Shown here piece by piece: positions 1 to 6,233 of a stretch of DNA of 13,526 bases. The DNA lies in NCBI GenBank assembly GCA_003510825.1, contig DOKO01000451.1:1-13526 (forward strand). Reading direction: 5' to 3'. Under the pieces are notes generated by a model. It had not been told where the DNA came from. It saw nothing but the letters and a program-made list of their open reading frames with translations, and did no database searches. Every line of letters begins with the position of its first letter. Positions within the stretch are counted from its first letter, which is position 1. The position numbers and the translations under genes were made by a program. Source of the DNA: Stenotrophomonas sp. Lineage in GTDB: Bacteria > Pseudomonadota > Gammaproteobacteria > Xanthomonadales > Xanthomonadaceae.

Positions 1-1
1 C

Positions 2-282
2 TACCGCGGGGTGCGCGGGTGCCTTCGGCGGGCCACCGACCCCCCCCTTTCTGCACGCGAGCGGGCCACTTGGGTGGCTCGCCTGATGGACGCGCGACGC
101 GCGGTGAAGGCCGCAATGAGGGGCGGCGATGCGGAGGCGCTACGCGCGGCGCGGCGCGCGGTGGACGCCGCCAAGCATGGGCTGGGCGAGCGCGGGAGGG
201 ATGGTGGACGGACGGCAGCAAGGACTACAACCGGTATCTGGTCAAGAACACGCCGTACGCTGCCTGGTTCGATGCGCTTTGA
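2..282 (+). pseudogene. 3' part of a small conserved hypothetical gene, apparently frameshifted
   Basis: The reading frame is open from base 2, so the start lies outside the window. Frame 2 encodes a charged helical segment (ATDPPLSARERATWVARLMDA ending in AAKHGLGERG) up to about base 196. The sequence then reads sensibly only in frame 1, where WWTDGSKDYNRYLV and NTPYAAWFDAL end at the TGA at 280-282. The two halves look like one protein: I remember Xanthomonadaceae proteins with a GERG..WW..DG..D.NR pattern and an NTPY end, but could not search. The break is in the G-rich run at about 191-201; one missing base or two extra bases would join the frames. It may be a genuine pseudogene or a sequencing error. 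The function is not recognised. The Arg/Ala-rich N-terminal part has no signal peptide or membrane segment in what is visible. Confidence 0.6.
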
Positions 283-309
283 CCCCGGTACCGCCCGTAG
301 CCCTGCGCA

Positions 310-498
310 TCAGCGATCGGCTTTGCCCGAGGTGGGGTCTGCTGGCGGACGTTCGTAGTCGTCCGGATGTGCGGTTTCCTCCTGCTCCGGCATGTCCTTG
401 CCCTTTTTCCAGCTCTGGTCGGTGCGCACCTTGTCCGGCGTGTGGGCCTTGTCCTGGTCACTGGCATCGCCGGTCGGGTTGAATGGCAGCTTGCTCAT
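310..498 (-). CDS. small hydrophilic hypothetical protein, 62 aa
   Basis: This is a 62-residue protein that starts MSKLPFNPTGDASDQDKAH and is very rich in Asp, Lys, Glu and Pro. It has no cysteine, no membrane segment and no signal peptide. The composition suggests an intrinsically disordered cytosolic protein. The start ATG has GAGG about seven bases upstream, which supports it over shorter options. The gene lies convergent to the broken gene on its left and divergent from the gene starting near 747. Similar short Asp/Lys-rich proteins are common in Xanthomonadaceae, but the function is unknown to me. The composition is much more protein-like than the arginine- and proline-rich readings of the overlapping frames. 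Confidence 0.7.
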   Translation of the reverse strand: MSKLPFNPTGDASDQDKAHTPDKVRTDQSWKKGKDMPEQEETAHPDDYERPPADPTSGKADR

Positions 499-580
499 GG
501 GGAACCTCGTTCAGTGGTGGTGGGCGCAGCTGGCCTGCGGCAGGGCGCGGCGCTCCAGCTGCGTTGTACACAGTCTCCGC

Positions 581-611
581 CGGCAACCATCAATACCGTG
601 GCTGGTTGCCG
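581..611. repeat. perfect 9-bp inverted repeat in a divergent intergenic region
   Basis: CGGCAACCA (581-589) and TGGTTGCCG (603-611) are exact reverse complements separated by 13 bases. They lie in the 248-base gap between two divergent genes (498 and about 747). The position suits an operator for either gene. There is no following T tract, so it is not an intrinsic terminator. Downstream, TTGACG (658-663) and GATACT (684-689) could be a weak promoter for the plus-strand gene, but the 20-bp spacer is long. I see nothing else in this gap. Confidence 0.5.
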
Positions 612-746
612 TGTGCACGATGCGAACGTGCGGCGTACACGCGGGAATGGCCCGGCGTTGACGGCGCCTTGGCAAGGCCCGTGGATACTGCGGCCGTCGC
701 CACACCGCAAAAACTTCGCGCCATGACCACTCTGGAAAACGCATCA

Positions 747-1070
747 ATGCCCAAGGTTGTCCGCCTGGAAACCCTGCCGCTCGATTGCGCCGAATCGGTG
801 TTGGTGGTCGAGCTGACCAGCGCACCGGGCCGGGGCTGGATCAAAGCGCTGAAGCGGGTTCTGGCTGACACTGAAGGCCTGGAGTCTGCACAGCTGCGCT
901 GCGATGGTCGCTTCGCCTACATCATCGGCGTTGAACCGGGGCAGCGCGGCATGACCCACCGGATCAACCAGGCCTTGGCGGCGGCCAACGAGCGGGCGTT
1001 GCCTGGCATGCGTACAGCCGTGCCTGCTGCAGCAACCTCCACGTCCGCCTTGACGGCCCCGCCTGCCTGA
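747..1070 (+). CDS. small hypothetical protein, 107 aa
   Basis: The product begins MPKVVRLETLPLDCAESVLV and contains an alternating hydrophobic stretch (SVLVVELTSA) followed by GRGWIKALKRVLAD, which suggests a small alpha/beta fold. The Ala/Thr/Ser-rich last 25 residues look unstructured. I do not recognise the family. An upstream in-frame ATG at 723 would add eight residues but has no ribosome-binding site. The ATG at 747 has GGAA about ten bases upstream, so I prefer it. The stop is 21 bases before the DUF72 gene on the same strand, so the two are probably co-transcribed. No signal peptide or membrane helix is visible. Confidence 0.6.
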   Translation: MPKVVRLETLPLDCAESVLVVELTSAPGRGWIKALKRVLADTEGLESAQLRCDGRFAYIIGVEPGQRGMTHRINQALAAANERALPGMRTAVPAAATSTSALTAPPA

Positions 1071-1091
1071 AAGGGCGCGGGTACATGGGAT

Positions 1092-1847
1092 ATGAATCGG
1101 CTGGCACGTTCTGATCGTGTACCAACCCTCCGCGTCGGTTGCGCAGGCTGGTCGCTGCCCTTGCGCGATGCCGCCGGATTCGGCGAGGGAAACAGCGCAC
1201 TGCAGCGTTATGCCACGCGGTTTGGACTGGTGGAGATCAATTCGTCGTTCTATCGACCACACAAGCCTGAGACCTACGCGCGCTGGGCGCGGAGTGTTCC
1301 CGAGGACTTTCGCTTCTCGGTGAAGATGCCCCGGGCCATCAGCCACGAGTGCGGGCTGAAGGGCGCGGCGCCCTTGCTTGAGCCTTTCCTGCAGGCAGTA
1401 GAGCAGTTGGGAGAGCGGCTGGGTGCGCTGCTGCTGCAGCTGCCGCCGAGCCTGCCGTACGACGGACGTACGGCATCCGCGTTCTTCCGGACGCTGCGCC
1501 GGCGCACCTTGGTGCCGGTGGCCTGCGAGCCGCGGCATGACAGCTGGTTCTCCGACGCCGCCGAGGCAATGATGGTGACGCATGATATCGCCCGCGTCGC
1601 GGCAGACCCCGCGCGCTGCCCACAGGCCGCCACGCCTGGGGGCGCGCGACACTGGAGCTACTGGCGCTGGCACGGCCGCCCGCGCATGTACTACAGCAAC
1701 TATGCGGAGGACGCATTGCGCGAGCTGGCAGAGCAGACCAGGCAGGCAGCGCAGCAGGGGCCGGCGTGGATCATCCTGGACAACACCGCACACGGGCATG
1801 CTGTGTCGAATGCACTGCACCTGCAGGCGATGTTGGCGGAGCGCTGA
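1092..1847 (+). CDS. DUF72 (YecE-like) domain protein
   Basis: This 251-residue protein has the DUF72 pattern throughout. It opens with a first strand, LRVGCAGWSLP, followed by the signature VEINSSFYRPHKPETYARWA at about residues 52-72. FRFSVKMPRAISH comes next, then GALLLQLPPSLPYD and CEPRHDSWF. It closes with WSYWRWHGRPRMYYSNYAED and a C-terminal WIILDNTAHGHAVSNAL. The family has a TIM-barrel-like fold and is widespread, but no reaction is established for it. The length is normal and the protein appears intact and cytosolic. It follows the 107-residue gene by 21 bases, which suggests one transcript. A small GACGC/GCGTC hairpin overlaps its stop codon but lacks a T tract. Family assignment is firm; biochemical role is unknown. 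Confidence 0.92.
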   Translation: MNRLARSDRVPTLRVGCAGWSLPLRDAAGFGEGNSALQRYATRFGLVEINSSFYRPHKPETYARWARSVPEDFRFSVKMPRAISHECGLKGAAPLLEPFLQAVEQLGERLGALLLQLPPSLPYDGRTASAFFRTLRRRTLVPVACEPRHDSWFSDAAEAMMVTHDIARVAADPARCPQAATPGGARHWSYWRWHGRPRMYYSNYAEDALRELAEQTRQAAQQGPAWIILDNTAHGHAVSNALHLQAMLAER

Positions 1848-1944
1848 CGCTGGAGCGTCGTCACATCCTGCCGATGCACGCGATGACCTCGCGTTGACGC
1901 GACATTCGTACATTTTGTTGCAGGCAAACCCATCCGCAACCATC

Positions 1945-2367
1945 ATGGCAAACCGCGCAATCGCCTACGCCAGTGAGGCACTCCCTGACCTTGACCCGCA
2001 ACGCCTGGCCGCGATGGTCGAAGACGCGGCCCGGTTCAACCGCGATGCCGGCATCACCGGCGTGCTGCTGTTCGACGGGCAACGCTTCCTGCAGTACATC
2101 GAAGGGCCGGAAGACGCTCTGGGCGTGGCCTATGCACGGATATTGGGTGCCAGCAGCCACCGCGAGATCGTCGAGCTGGCCCGTGGTCGGGTAGGGCGCC
2201 GGATGTTCCCGTACTGGTCTATGCGGCTGCTGCCTGCAGACGCCCGGGAACTGAGCCAGGCGGCCTATGCCGACTGGCGCGGCTTCGTCAGGCGCGCGGG
2301 GAGGGAGGGCAGCCCGTGGGCGGCCATGGACCACCTCACCGCGGTGGTTCAGCCGCATCTGGTCTGA
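1945..2367 (+). CDS. stand-alone BLUF-domain blue-light photoreceptor
   Basis: This 140-residue protein consists of one BLUF domain (sensor of blue light using FAD) and a short C-terminal tail. The residues that drive BLUF photochemistry are all visible: Tyr8 in AIAYAS, Asn32 in RFNRDAGITG, Gln50 in FLQYIEGP, and Trp91 and Met93 in PYWSMRL. These match the family's known flavin hydrogen-bond network, and the numbering coincides with that of cyanobacterial PixD. The start is placed at 1945 because the domain begins directly there and earlier codons in the frame are not domain-like; the ribosome-binding site is weak. There is no output domain, so a protein partner is expected. The gene lies downstream of the DUF72 gene by 97 bases and is convergent with the cysteine hydrolase. 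BLUF identity is confident; the partner is unknown. Confidence 0.93.
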   Translation: MANRAIAYASEALPDLDPQRLAAMVEDAARFNRDAGITGVLLFDGQRFLQYIEGPEDALGVAYARILGASSHREIVELARGRVGRRMFPYWSMRLLPADARELSQAAYADWRGFVRRAGREGSPWAAMDHLTAVVQPHLV

Positions 2368-2390
2368 ACTGCGATGGGCGACCGTAGCGG

Positions 2391-2945
2391 TCACGTGCCA
2401 AGAAGCGCAATGACCTCACGCACGCCCAGCACCTTTGCCGCGCCAGAGCGTTGCAGCAGGTACAGTGCGGGCTGGCGTCGGTCGGGCAGCGCTGCGGTCG
2501 CTTCCCCGACCACCACGGTCTCGAATTCCCGCGAGTTCGCATCCAGCGCCGTGGCCAGCACGCAGGAATCCAGCGCCATGCCAGCGAGGACGAGGCGCTG
2601 CACGCCCAGTTTGGCCAGCAGCACAGGCAACGGCGTCGCCAGGAAGGCCGAATGCTTGGGCTTGAGGATGAAGTAATGATCTGGCTTCGGCGCCAGGCGT
2701 TGGGCAATGTCAGCGGCGTGCCCGCCACGCAGGCGGCAGGCTTCAACCAGGCCCGGGAAATCCCGTTTCCATTCTCCAAAGTTGTCGTTGGCGAAGATGA
2801 CGGGCAGTGCCCGTTCGTCGAACGCATCCCTGAGGATCGCCGCCTTTCCGGCCGCCTTGACGGCCACCGGGCCTAGCGTGGGGCCTTCGGGAAAATCAAA
2901 CAGGCTGAACAGGTCGATGATGATCAGGGCGCTCTTCACGTGCAT
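2391..2945 (-). CDS. isochorismatase-like cysteine hydrolase
   Basis: This 184-residue protein has the layout of the isochorismatase-like superfamily. Asp11 lies in ALIIIDLFSLF, a lysine (Lys95) in ILKPKHSAF, and Cys128 in the GMALDSCVLATALDA motif. These three form the catalytic triad used by family members to hydrolyse amides or vinyl ethers. Typical members include nicotinamidase, isochorismatase and ureidoacrylate amidohydrolase. The specificity cannot be read from the sequence. The ATG at 2945 is chosen because the domain starts there and AGGGA lies about nine bases upstream; a longer frame continues upstream but overlaps the neighbouring gene. That neighbour, a small membrane protein, ends two bases before this start, which indicates one operon and possible translational coupling. 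Confidence 0.88.
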   Translation of the reverse strand: MHVKSALIIIDLFSLFDFPEGPTLGPVAVKAAGKAAILRDAFDERALPVIFANDNFGEWKRDFPGLVEACRLRGGHAADIAQRLAPKPDHYFILKPKHSAFLATPLPVLLAKLGVQRLVLAGMALDSCVLATALDANSREFETVVVGEATAALPDRRQPALYLLQRSGAAKVLGVREVIALLGT

Positions 2946-2947
2946 GG

Positions 2948-3226
2948 TCAGCGTCCCTGGGTTCCTGCACTGACGCGGCGGCGACGCCACGCCATGATCT
3001 GGCCAACCACCGCGGTCAGCAGAAGCAGCGCGTTGGTCACCACGAAAACTGTGGAGCCGAGCAGGGCGCTGTAGATCGTGAAGAGCGTTGAAGCGGTCAT
3101 CTGGCCGAGAAACAGCCACTTGGAGACCGTTTCCGGGTGGGGCGACTGCCACTGTTTCACCATCTGCCGGATCAGCGTGGCCATCAGCACGATGGTGGCC
3201 GCCCAGCCAAGGATGTCCGGATGCAT
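2948..3226 (-). CDS. SemiSWEET / PQ-loop-like small membrane protein
   Basis: This 92-residue protein has three predicted membrane helices: ILGWAATIVLMATLI, then KWLFLGQMTASTLFTIYSALLG, then TVFVVTNALLLLTAVVGQIMAW. A basic C-terminal tail follows. The pattern (RQ where PQ is usual at the end of helix 1, TVSKW at the start of helix 2, an Asn in helix 3) resembles bacterial SemiSWEETs. These are three-helix half-transporters that dimerise to move sugars. The canonical PQ is not intact, so substrate and transport activity are uncertain. The ATG at 3226 is preferred over an earlier one at 3265 because GAAGAGG lies five bases upstream. The gene is directly upstream of the cysteine hydrolase with a two-base gap. 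Confidence 0.7.
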   Translation of the reverse strand: MHPDILGWAATIVLMATLIRQMVKQWQSPHPETVSKWLFLGQMTASTLFTIYSALLGSTVFVVTNALLLLTAVVGQIMAWRRRRVSAGTQGR

Positions 3227-3297
3227 GCCGGCCTCTTCAGTGCGTGACAAAGGCGACGCCGCCATCGCCGGCGGCGCCGGGGCGAGCGGAACGGGGC

Positions 3298-3795
3298 TCA
3301 GGCAGCCTGGGCTGCCCTGGCATTGCCGCCGCCCTTGGCCAGCAGGGTCAGCTTCTCGTCGGTGGCCTTTTCCTCTTCCAGCGTTTCCAGCAGCAACGGC
3401 AGCGCATCCTTGTAACCGAGCTGTTTGGCCAGCGCGGCGATGGTGCCGTAGGACGCGATTTCATAATGCTCGACCTTCTGCGCGCCGCCGATCAGGGCGG
3501 CGTCCCGTACCGGGCCCTTGTCGATGGCATCAATGACCTCCTTGCCTTCCTCGACCAGGCCTTCCATCGCCGCGCACTTGATCCGCTTCAGGCGGATACC
3601 CAGCACTTCGACGACCTGGTCGATACGCTCGATCTGGCCCTGGGTTTCCTCCAGGTGGGTTTCAAAGGCTGCCGCCAGGTCTGGATTCTCGGCCGCACGG
3701 GCGAGGCGGGGGAGGGCCTTGGTCAGCTGCTTTTCGGCACTGTAGATGTCGGAAAGTTCATGGATGAAGAGGTCTTCCGCTGTCTTGATGGCCAT
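3298..3795 (-). CDS. ferritin-like stress protein, YciE/YciF (DUF892) family
   Basis: The 165-residue product starts MAIKTAEDLFIHELSDIYS and is almost entirely helical. It has the DUF892 pattern: an N-terminal EDLFIHELSDIYSAEKQL helix and EETQGQIERIDQVVEVLG. KVEHYEIASYGTIAALAKQLG and LLLETLEEEKATDEKLT follow. The Glu/His residues in these helices are the expected di-metal ligands of the ferritin-like four-helix fold. Members of this family are stress-induced in enterobacteria; the reaction is not established. An ATG nine bases earlier (3804) is possible, but AGGA lies eight bases before the 3795 ATG and nothing suitable precedes the other. The C terminus (GGGNARAAQAA) is a short flexible tail. 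The gene appears to be transcribed alone. Confidence 0.9.
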   Translation of the reverse strand: MAIKTAEDLFIHELSDIYSAEKQLTKALPRLARAAENPDLAAAFETHLEETQGQIERIDQVVEVLGIRLKRIKCAAMEGLVEEGKEVIDAIDKGPVRDAALIGGAQKVEHYEIASYGTIAALAKQLGYKDALPLLLETLEEEKATDEKLTLLAKGGGNARAAQAA

Positions 3796-3958
3796 GTCGG
3801 GCATCCTGTCGTGGAGGAGCCTGCAGGGTAGGACGTCACTGCGGAAGGCCCGACAAACATGGAGTGAAAGAGGAATGCGGGTGTTCTCTCCAGGTCTTCG
3901 CGTTCTCTTATCAATCGTGTGGTTGCCAGGCCGGGCTGCGCGTGACCACGCGAAGTGG

Positions 3959-4369
3959 TCAGGCAGCAGGCTGCGGCTGCAGGGCTTCCAGCACCCTGCA
4001 ATCGGCTACGCGGCCGCCGGGGCAGTTGCCGATCATCCGCTCCAGCTCGCCCTGCAGCGCCTGCAGATCCTGGATCCGCCGTTCGATGTCCGCGATGTGC
4101 GCTTTCACCACATCGTCCACCGAACTGCACTCGTGCTCCCGCTGTTCACCAAAGGCAATCAGCTCGCGGATCTGTTCGATGGAAAAGCCCAGTTCCCGTG
4201 CGCGGCGCACGAACGACAGGCGCCGCTGGTCCTGCGTGCCATAGCAGCGGTAGTTGCCCTCCGAGCGCTGCGGCGGCTGCAGCAGGCCGATCTTCTCGTA
4301 GTAGCGGATGGTTTCGGCCTTGGTGCCGGTCTGGCGGGCCAGCTGGCCGATGGTGAGGGGGGCAGGCAT
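3959..4369 (-). CDS. MerR-family metal-responsive transcriptional regulator
   Basis: This 136-residue regulator has an N-terminal winged helix-turn-helix (LTIGQLARQTGTKAETIRYYE, then GLLQPPQRSEGNYRCY), a long dimerisation helix, and three cysteines. Cys81 is in HECSSVDD, Cys116 in GNCPGG and Cys124 in ADCRVLEAL. The spacing is close to that of MerR, PbrR and CadR, so a soft divalent metal such as Cd, Pb or Zn (or Hg) is a likely ligand. The sequence does not decide which. The start at 4369 fits the beginning of the DNA-binding domain; a longer frame runs into the divergent promoter. The gene is divergent from the CDF transporter at 4439, and the MerR-type promoter lies between. A TGACCAC/GTGGTCA stem overlaps the stop codon. 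Confidence 0.92.
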   Translation of the reverse strand: MPAPLTIGQLARQTGTKAETIRYYEKIGLLQPPQRSEGNYRCYGTQDQRRLSFVRRARELGFSIEQIRELIAFGEQREHECSSVDDVVKAHIADIERRIQDLQALQGELERMIGNCPGGRVADCRVLEALQPQPAA

Positions 4370-4373
4370 GGGC

Positions 4374-4404
4374 TTGACCTTGTAGGGGCTACAGGGTTGA
4401 TAAC
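4374..4404 (+). promoter_or_regulatory. MerR-type promoter and operator for the CDF gene
   Basis: A -35 box, TTGACC (4374-4379), is followed after 19 bp by a -10-like GATAAC (4399-4404). The lengthened spacer is the hallmark of MerR-controlled promoters. Inside the spacer lies a dyad, ACCTTGTAG (4377-4385) and CTACAGGGT (4389-4397), separated by GGG. Eight of nine positions are symmetric. The site lies right next to the regulator's start codon and 35 bases upstream of the transporter. The regulator would be expected to twist this promoter into an active form when metal is bound. Confidence 0.82.
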
Positions 4405-4438
4405 GGTTGCCCCATTCTTTTTCAAGCAGAAGCGCACC

Positions 4439-5068
4439 ATGGACCATTGCTGCGGCCACAAGCGCCAGGAACTGGAGGCACTCGCCCTGCACAGCGCGCA
4501 GCGGCGCGTGCTGGTGGCGGTGCTCATCATCAACCTGGCGATGTTCTTCATCGAGTTCGGCGCGGGCCTCGTGGCGCGCTCGAGCGCCCTACAGGCCGAT
4601 GCCGTGGACATGCTGGGCGATGCGATCGTTTACGGACTGAGCCTGTGGGCGGTGAACCGGGGGGCGCGCTGGGAGGCCGGTGCAGCCCTGGCCAAGGGGC
4701 TGTTGATCCTGGCCTTCTTCGTCTTCATCGTGGTGGAGGTGGTGAGCAAACTGGTCCACGGCGTACCACCTTCCAGCGACTTGATGCTGGGGTTCGGCGC
4801 CATCGCGCTGGTGGCCAACCTGGTATGCCTGGCACTGCTGTGGCGATTCCGCGCGCTCAACATCAACATGAAAAGCACCTTCGAATGCTCGCGCAATGAC
4901 GTGGCCGCCAACATCGGTGTATTGCTGGCTGCCGCTGGGGTGGCGCTGACCGGAAGCGGCTGGCCGGACATTGCGGTGGGAGCGGTGATCGCGCTGCTGT
5001 TCCTGAGATCCGCCGTGGGCGTGATTGGCGAGGCGTGGCCTGCGTGGCGTGCGGCGGCGAGAGCCTGA
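4439..5068 (+). CDS. cation diffusion facilitator-type metal exporter lacking the C-terminal domain
   Basis: This 209-residue protein has about six membrane helices and the CDF metal motif in helix 2, LQADAVDMLGDAIVYGLS, giving Asp57 and Asp61. Helix 5 carries ECSRNDVAANIGVLLAA, giving Cys150 and Asp154. Many CDF transporters have His where Cys150 sits, so the site would be Asp-Asp-Cys-Asp. The N terminus, MDHCCGHKR, offers extra His/Cys ligands. The protein stops just after helix 6, so the cytoplasmic C-terminal domain of about 80-90 residues found in most CDFs is absent. It probably exports a divalent metal from the cytoplasm. The divergent MerR regulator and its operator strongly support metal-induced expression. 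The ribosome-binding site is poor. The gene ends just before the minus-strand terminator. Confidence 0.88.
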   Translation: MDHCCGHKRQELEALALHSAQRRVLVAVLIINLAMFFIEFGAGLVARSSALQADAVDMLGDAIVYGLSLWAVNRGARWEAGAALAKGLLILAFFVFIVVEVVSKLVHGVPPSSDLMLGFGAIALVANLVCLALLWRFRALNINMKSTFECSRNDVAANIGVLLAAAGVALTGSGWPDIAVGAVIALLFLRSAVGVIGEAWPAWRAAARA

Positions 5069-5072
5069 CTGT

Positions 5073-5103
5073 AAAAAAGGGCCCCGGCACATCGCCGGAG
5101 CCC
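5073..5103 (-). terminator. Rho-independent terminator of the alpha/beta hydrolase gene
   Basis: GGGCCCCGGC (5079-5088) and GCCGGAGCCC (5094-5103) pair at nine of ten positions around a five-base loop. On the minus strand the stem is followed by six T residues. It lies seven bases beyond the stop codon of the minus-strand hydrolase and five bases after the end of the convergent CDF gene. The T tract is only on the minus-strand side. Confidence 0.88.
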
Positions 5104-5110
5104 CCATCCC

Positions 5111-6064
5111 TCACTTTTCCTGCAGGAAGGTCAGCAGGTCTTGGTTGACCCGATCCTTGTGCGTATCGGTCAGGCCGTGCGGCGCACCCGGGTACACGAT
5201 CAGCTTGGCACCCTTGATCAGCTTGGCCGACTGGCGGCCGGAGATGTCGATCGGCACGATCTGGTCGTCATCGCCGTGGATGACCAGGGTCGGCACGTCG
5301 AACTTCTTCAGGTCGGCGCGGAAATCGGTGGCCGAGAACGCGGCAATCGAGTCGTAGGTGTTCTTGTGGCCGCCCTGCATGCCCTGCGCCCACCAGGCGT
5401 CGATCAGGCCCTGTGAGACCTTCGCACCCGGACGGTTGAAGCCGTAGAACGGGCCCGACGGAATGTCCTTGTACAGCTGCGCACGGTTCTCCATCTGTGC
5501 CTTGCGGATGCCATCGAACACTTCGATCGGCAGGCCGTTGGGGTTGTCGGCGGTCTTCAGCATGAACGGCGGCACCGAGCTGATCAGCACGGCCTTCTTG
5601 ACCCGGCCGGTGCCATGGCGGCCGATGTAGCGCGCCACTTCGCCGCCACCAGTGGAGAAGCCCACCAGGGTCACGTCGTGCAGGTCCAGAGTGTTGATCA
5701 CCGTGGCCAGGTCATCGGCGTAGTGATCCATGTCGTTGCCATCCCAGGGCTGGCTGGAACGACCATGGCCGCGACGGTCGTGGGCGATCACGCGGTAGCC
5801 GTGGTTGGCCAGGAAGATCATCTGCGATTCCCAGCTGTCCGAGTTGAGCGGCCAGCCGTGGCTGAATGTGACGACCGGGCCGTCCTTCGGGCCCCAATCC
5901 TTGTAGTACAGCTGCACGCCATCGGCGGTGGTGATGTAGCTGGCGGTGCGCGCGACGCTGGTGACGGCGGCCCGCTTGGCCGGTTCGGCGGCCTGGGCGG
6001 ACAGGCCGGCCTGGACTGACAGGGCGAGGGCGGCAACGGCCTGCGTGCGGGTGAAGGTGTTCAT
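5111..6064 (-). CDS. exported alpha/beta hydrolase, non-heme haloperoxidase / arylesterase type
   Basis: This 317-residue protein has an N-terminal signal peptide (MNTFTRTQAVAALALSVQAG, probable cleavage at AQA-AEP near residue 25), so it is likely periplasmic. The mature part is a complete alpha/beta hydrolase fold. HGWPLNSDSW carries the oxyanion-loop region and HDRRGHGRSSQPWDGNDMD follows. The nucleophile Ser137 is in VGFSTGGGEVARY, the acid in VIHGDDDQIVPID and His296 in GAPHGLTDTHKD. This arrangement is typical of cofactor-free haloperoxidases, which are physiologically esterases or perhydrolases; the natural substrate is unknown. The gene is divergent from a TetR regulator with about 170 bases between them, which suggests control by it. 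A strong terminator follows the stop. GATCGTCTT at 6151 loosely resembles half of the TetR operator and might be a second site. Confidence 0.92.
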   Translation of the reverse strand: MNTFTRTQAVAALALSVQAGLSAQAAEPAKRAAVTSVARTASYITTADGVQLYYKDWGPKDGPVVTFSHGWPLNSDSWESQMIFLANHGYRVIAHDRRGHGRSSQPWDGNDMDHYADDLATVINTLDLHDVTLVGFSTGGGEVARYIGRHGTGRVKKAVLISSVPPFMLKTADNPNGLPIEVFDGIRKAQMENRAQLYKDIPSGPFYGFNRPGAKVSQGLIDAWWAQGMQGGHKNTYDSIAAFSATDFRADLKKFDVPTLVIHGDDDQIVPIDISGRQSAKLIKGAKLIVYPGAPHGLTDTHKDRVNQDLLTFLQEK

Positions 6065-6198
6065 GGCGAATCTCGTGTTGGGTGGTGGTGGGACGTACTT
6101 TGCGCCGGGTTTCAGGTCGCAAGGTGATGAATTGTCCGACTTTCTTGATAGATCGTCTTGGATGGATGTGCCGCCACAACGGCATGTGCAATGAACGC

Positions 6199-6227
6199 TT
6201 GACGAGGGAGAATGATCGTTCTACCCT
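6199..6227 (+). promoter_or_regulatory. promoter of the tetR-like gene with GATC-centred operator
   Basis: TTGACG (6199-6204) lies 17 bp before TACCCT (6222-6227), a weak -10. The imperfect palindrome AGAATGATCGTTCT (6209-6222, 12 of 14 positions symmetric) fills the spacer, where a bound repressor would block polymerase. The predicted transcription start, about seven bases after the -10, falls on the GTG at 6234. Autoregulation by the downstream TetR protein is inferred. Confidence 0.55.
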
Positions 6228-6233
6228 GGAGCC

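Noticed and set aside
744..1946. Long minus-strand open frame of 400 codons opposite the small protein and DUF72 gene
   Set aside because: It is rich in Arg, Cys, His and Gln with no domain pattern and lies opposite a clear DUF72 gene, so it is a high-GC shadow frame.
2380..2392. GACCG-TAG-CGGTC hairpin between the BLUF and cysteine hydrolase genes as a terminator
   Set aside because: The stem has five base pairs and no T run follows; it overlaps the hydrolase stop codon.
3943..3961. TGACCAC/GTGGTCA stem overlapping the merR-like stop codon as a terminator
   Set aside because: The stem is only 7 bp and no T tract follows on either strand.
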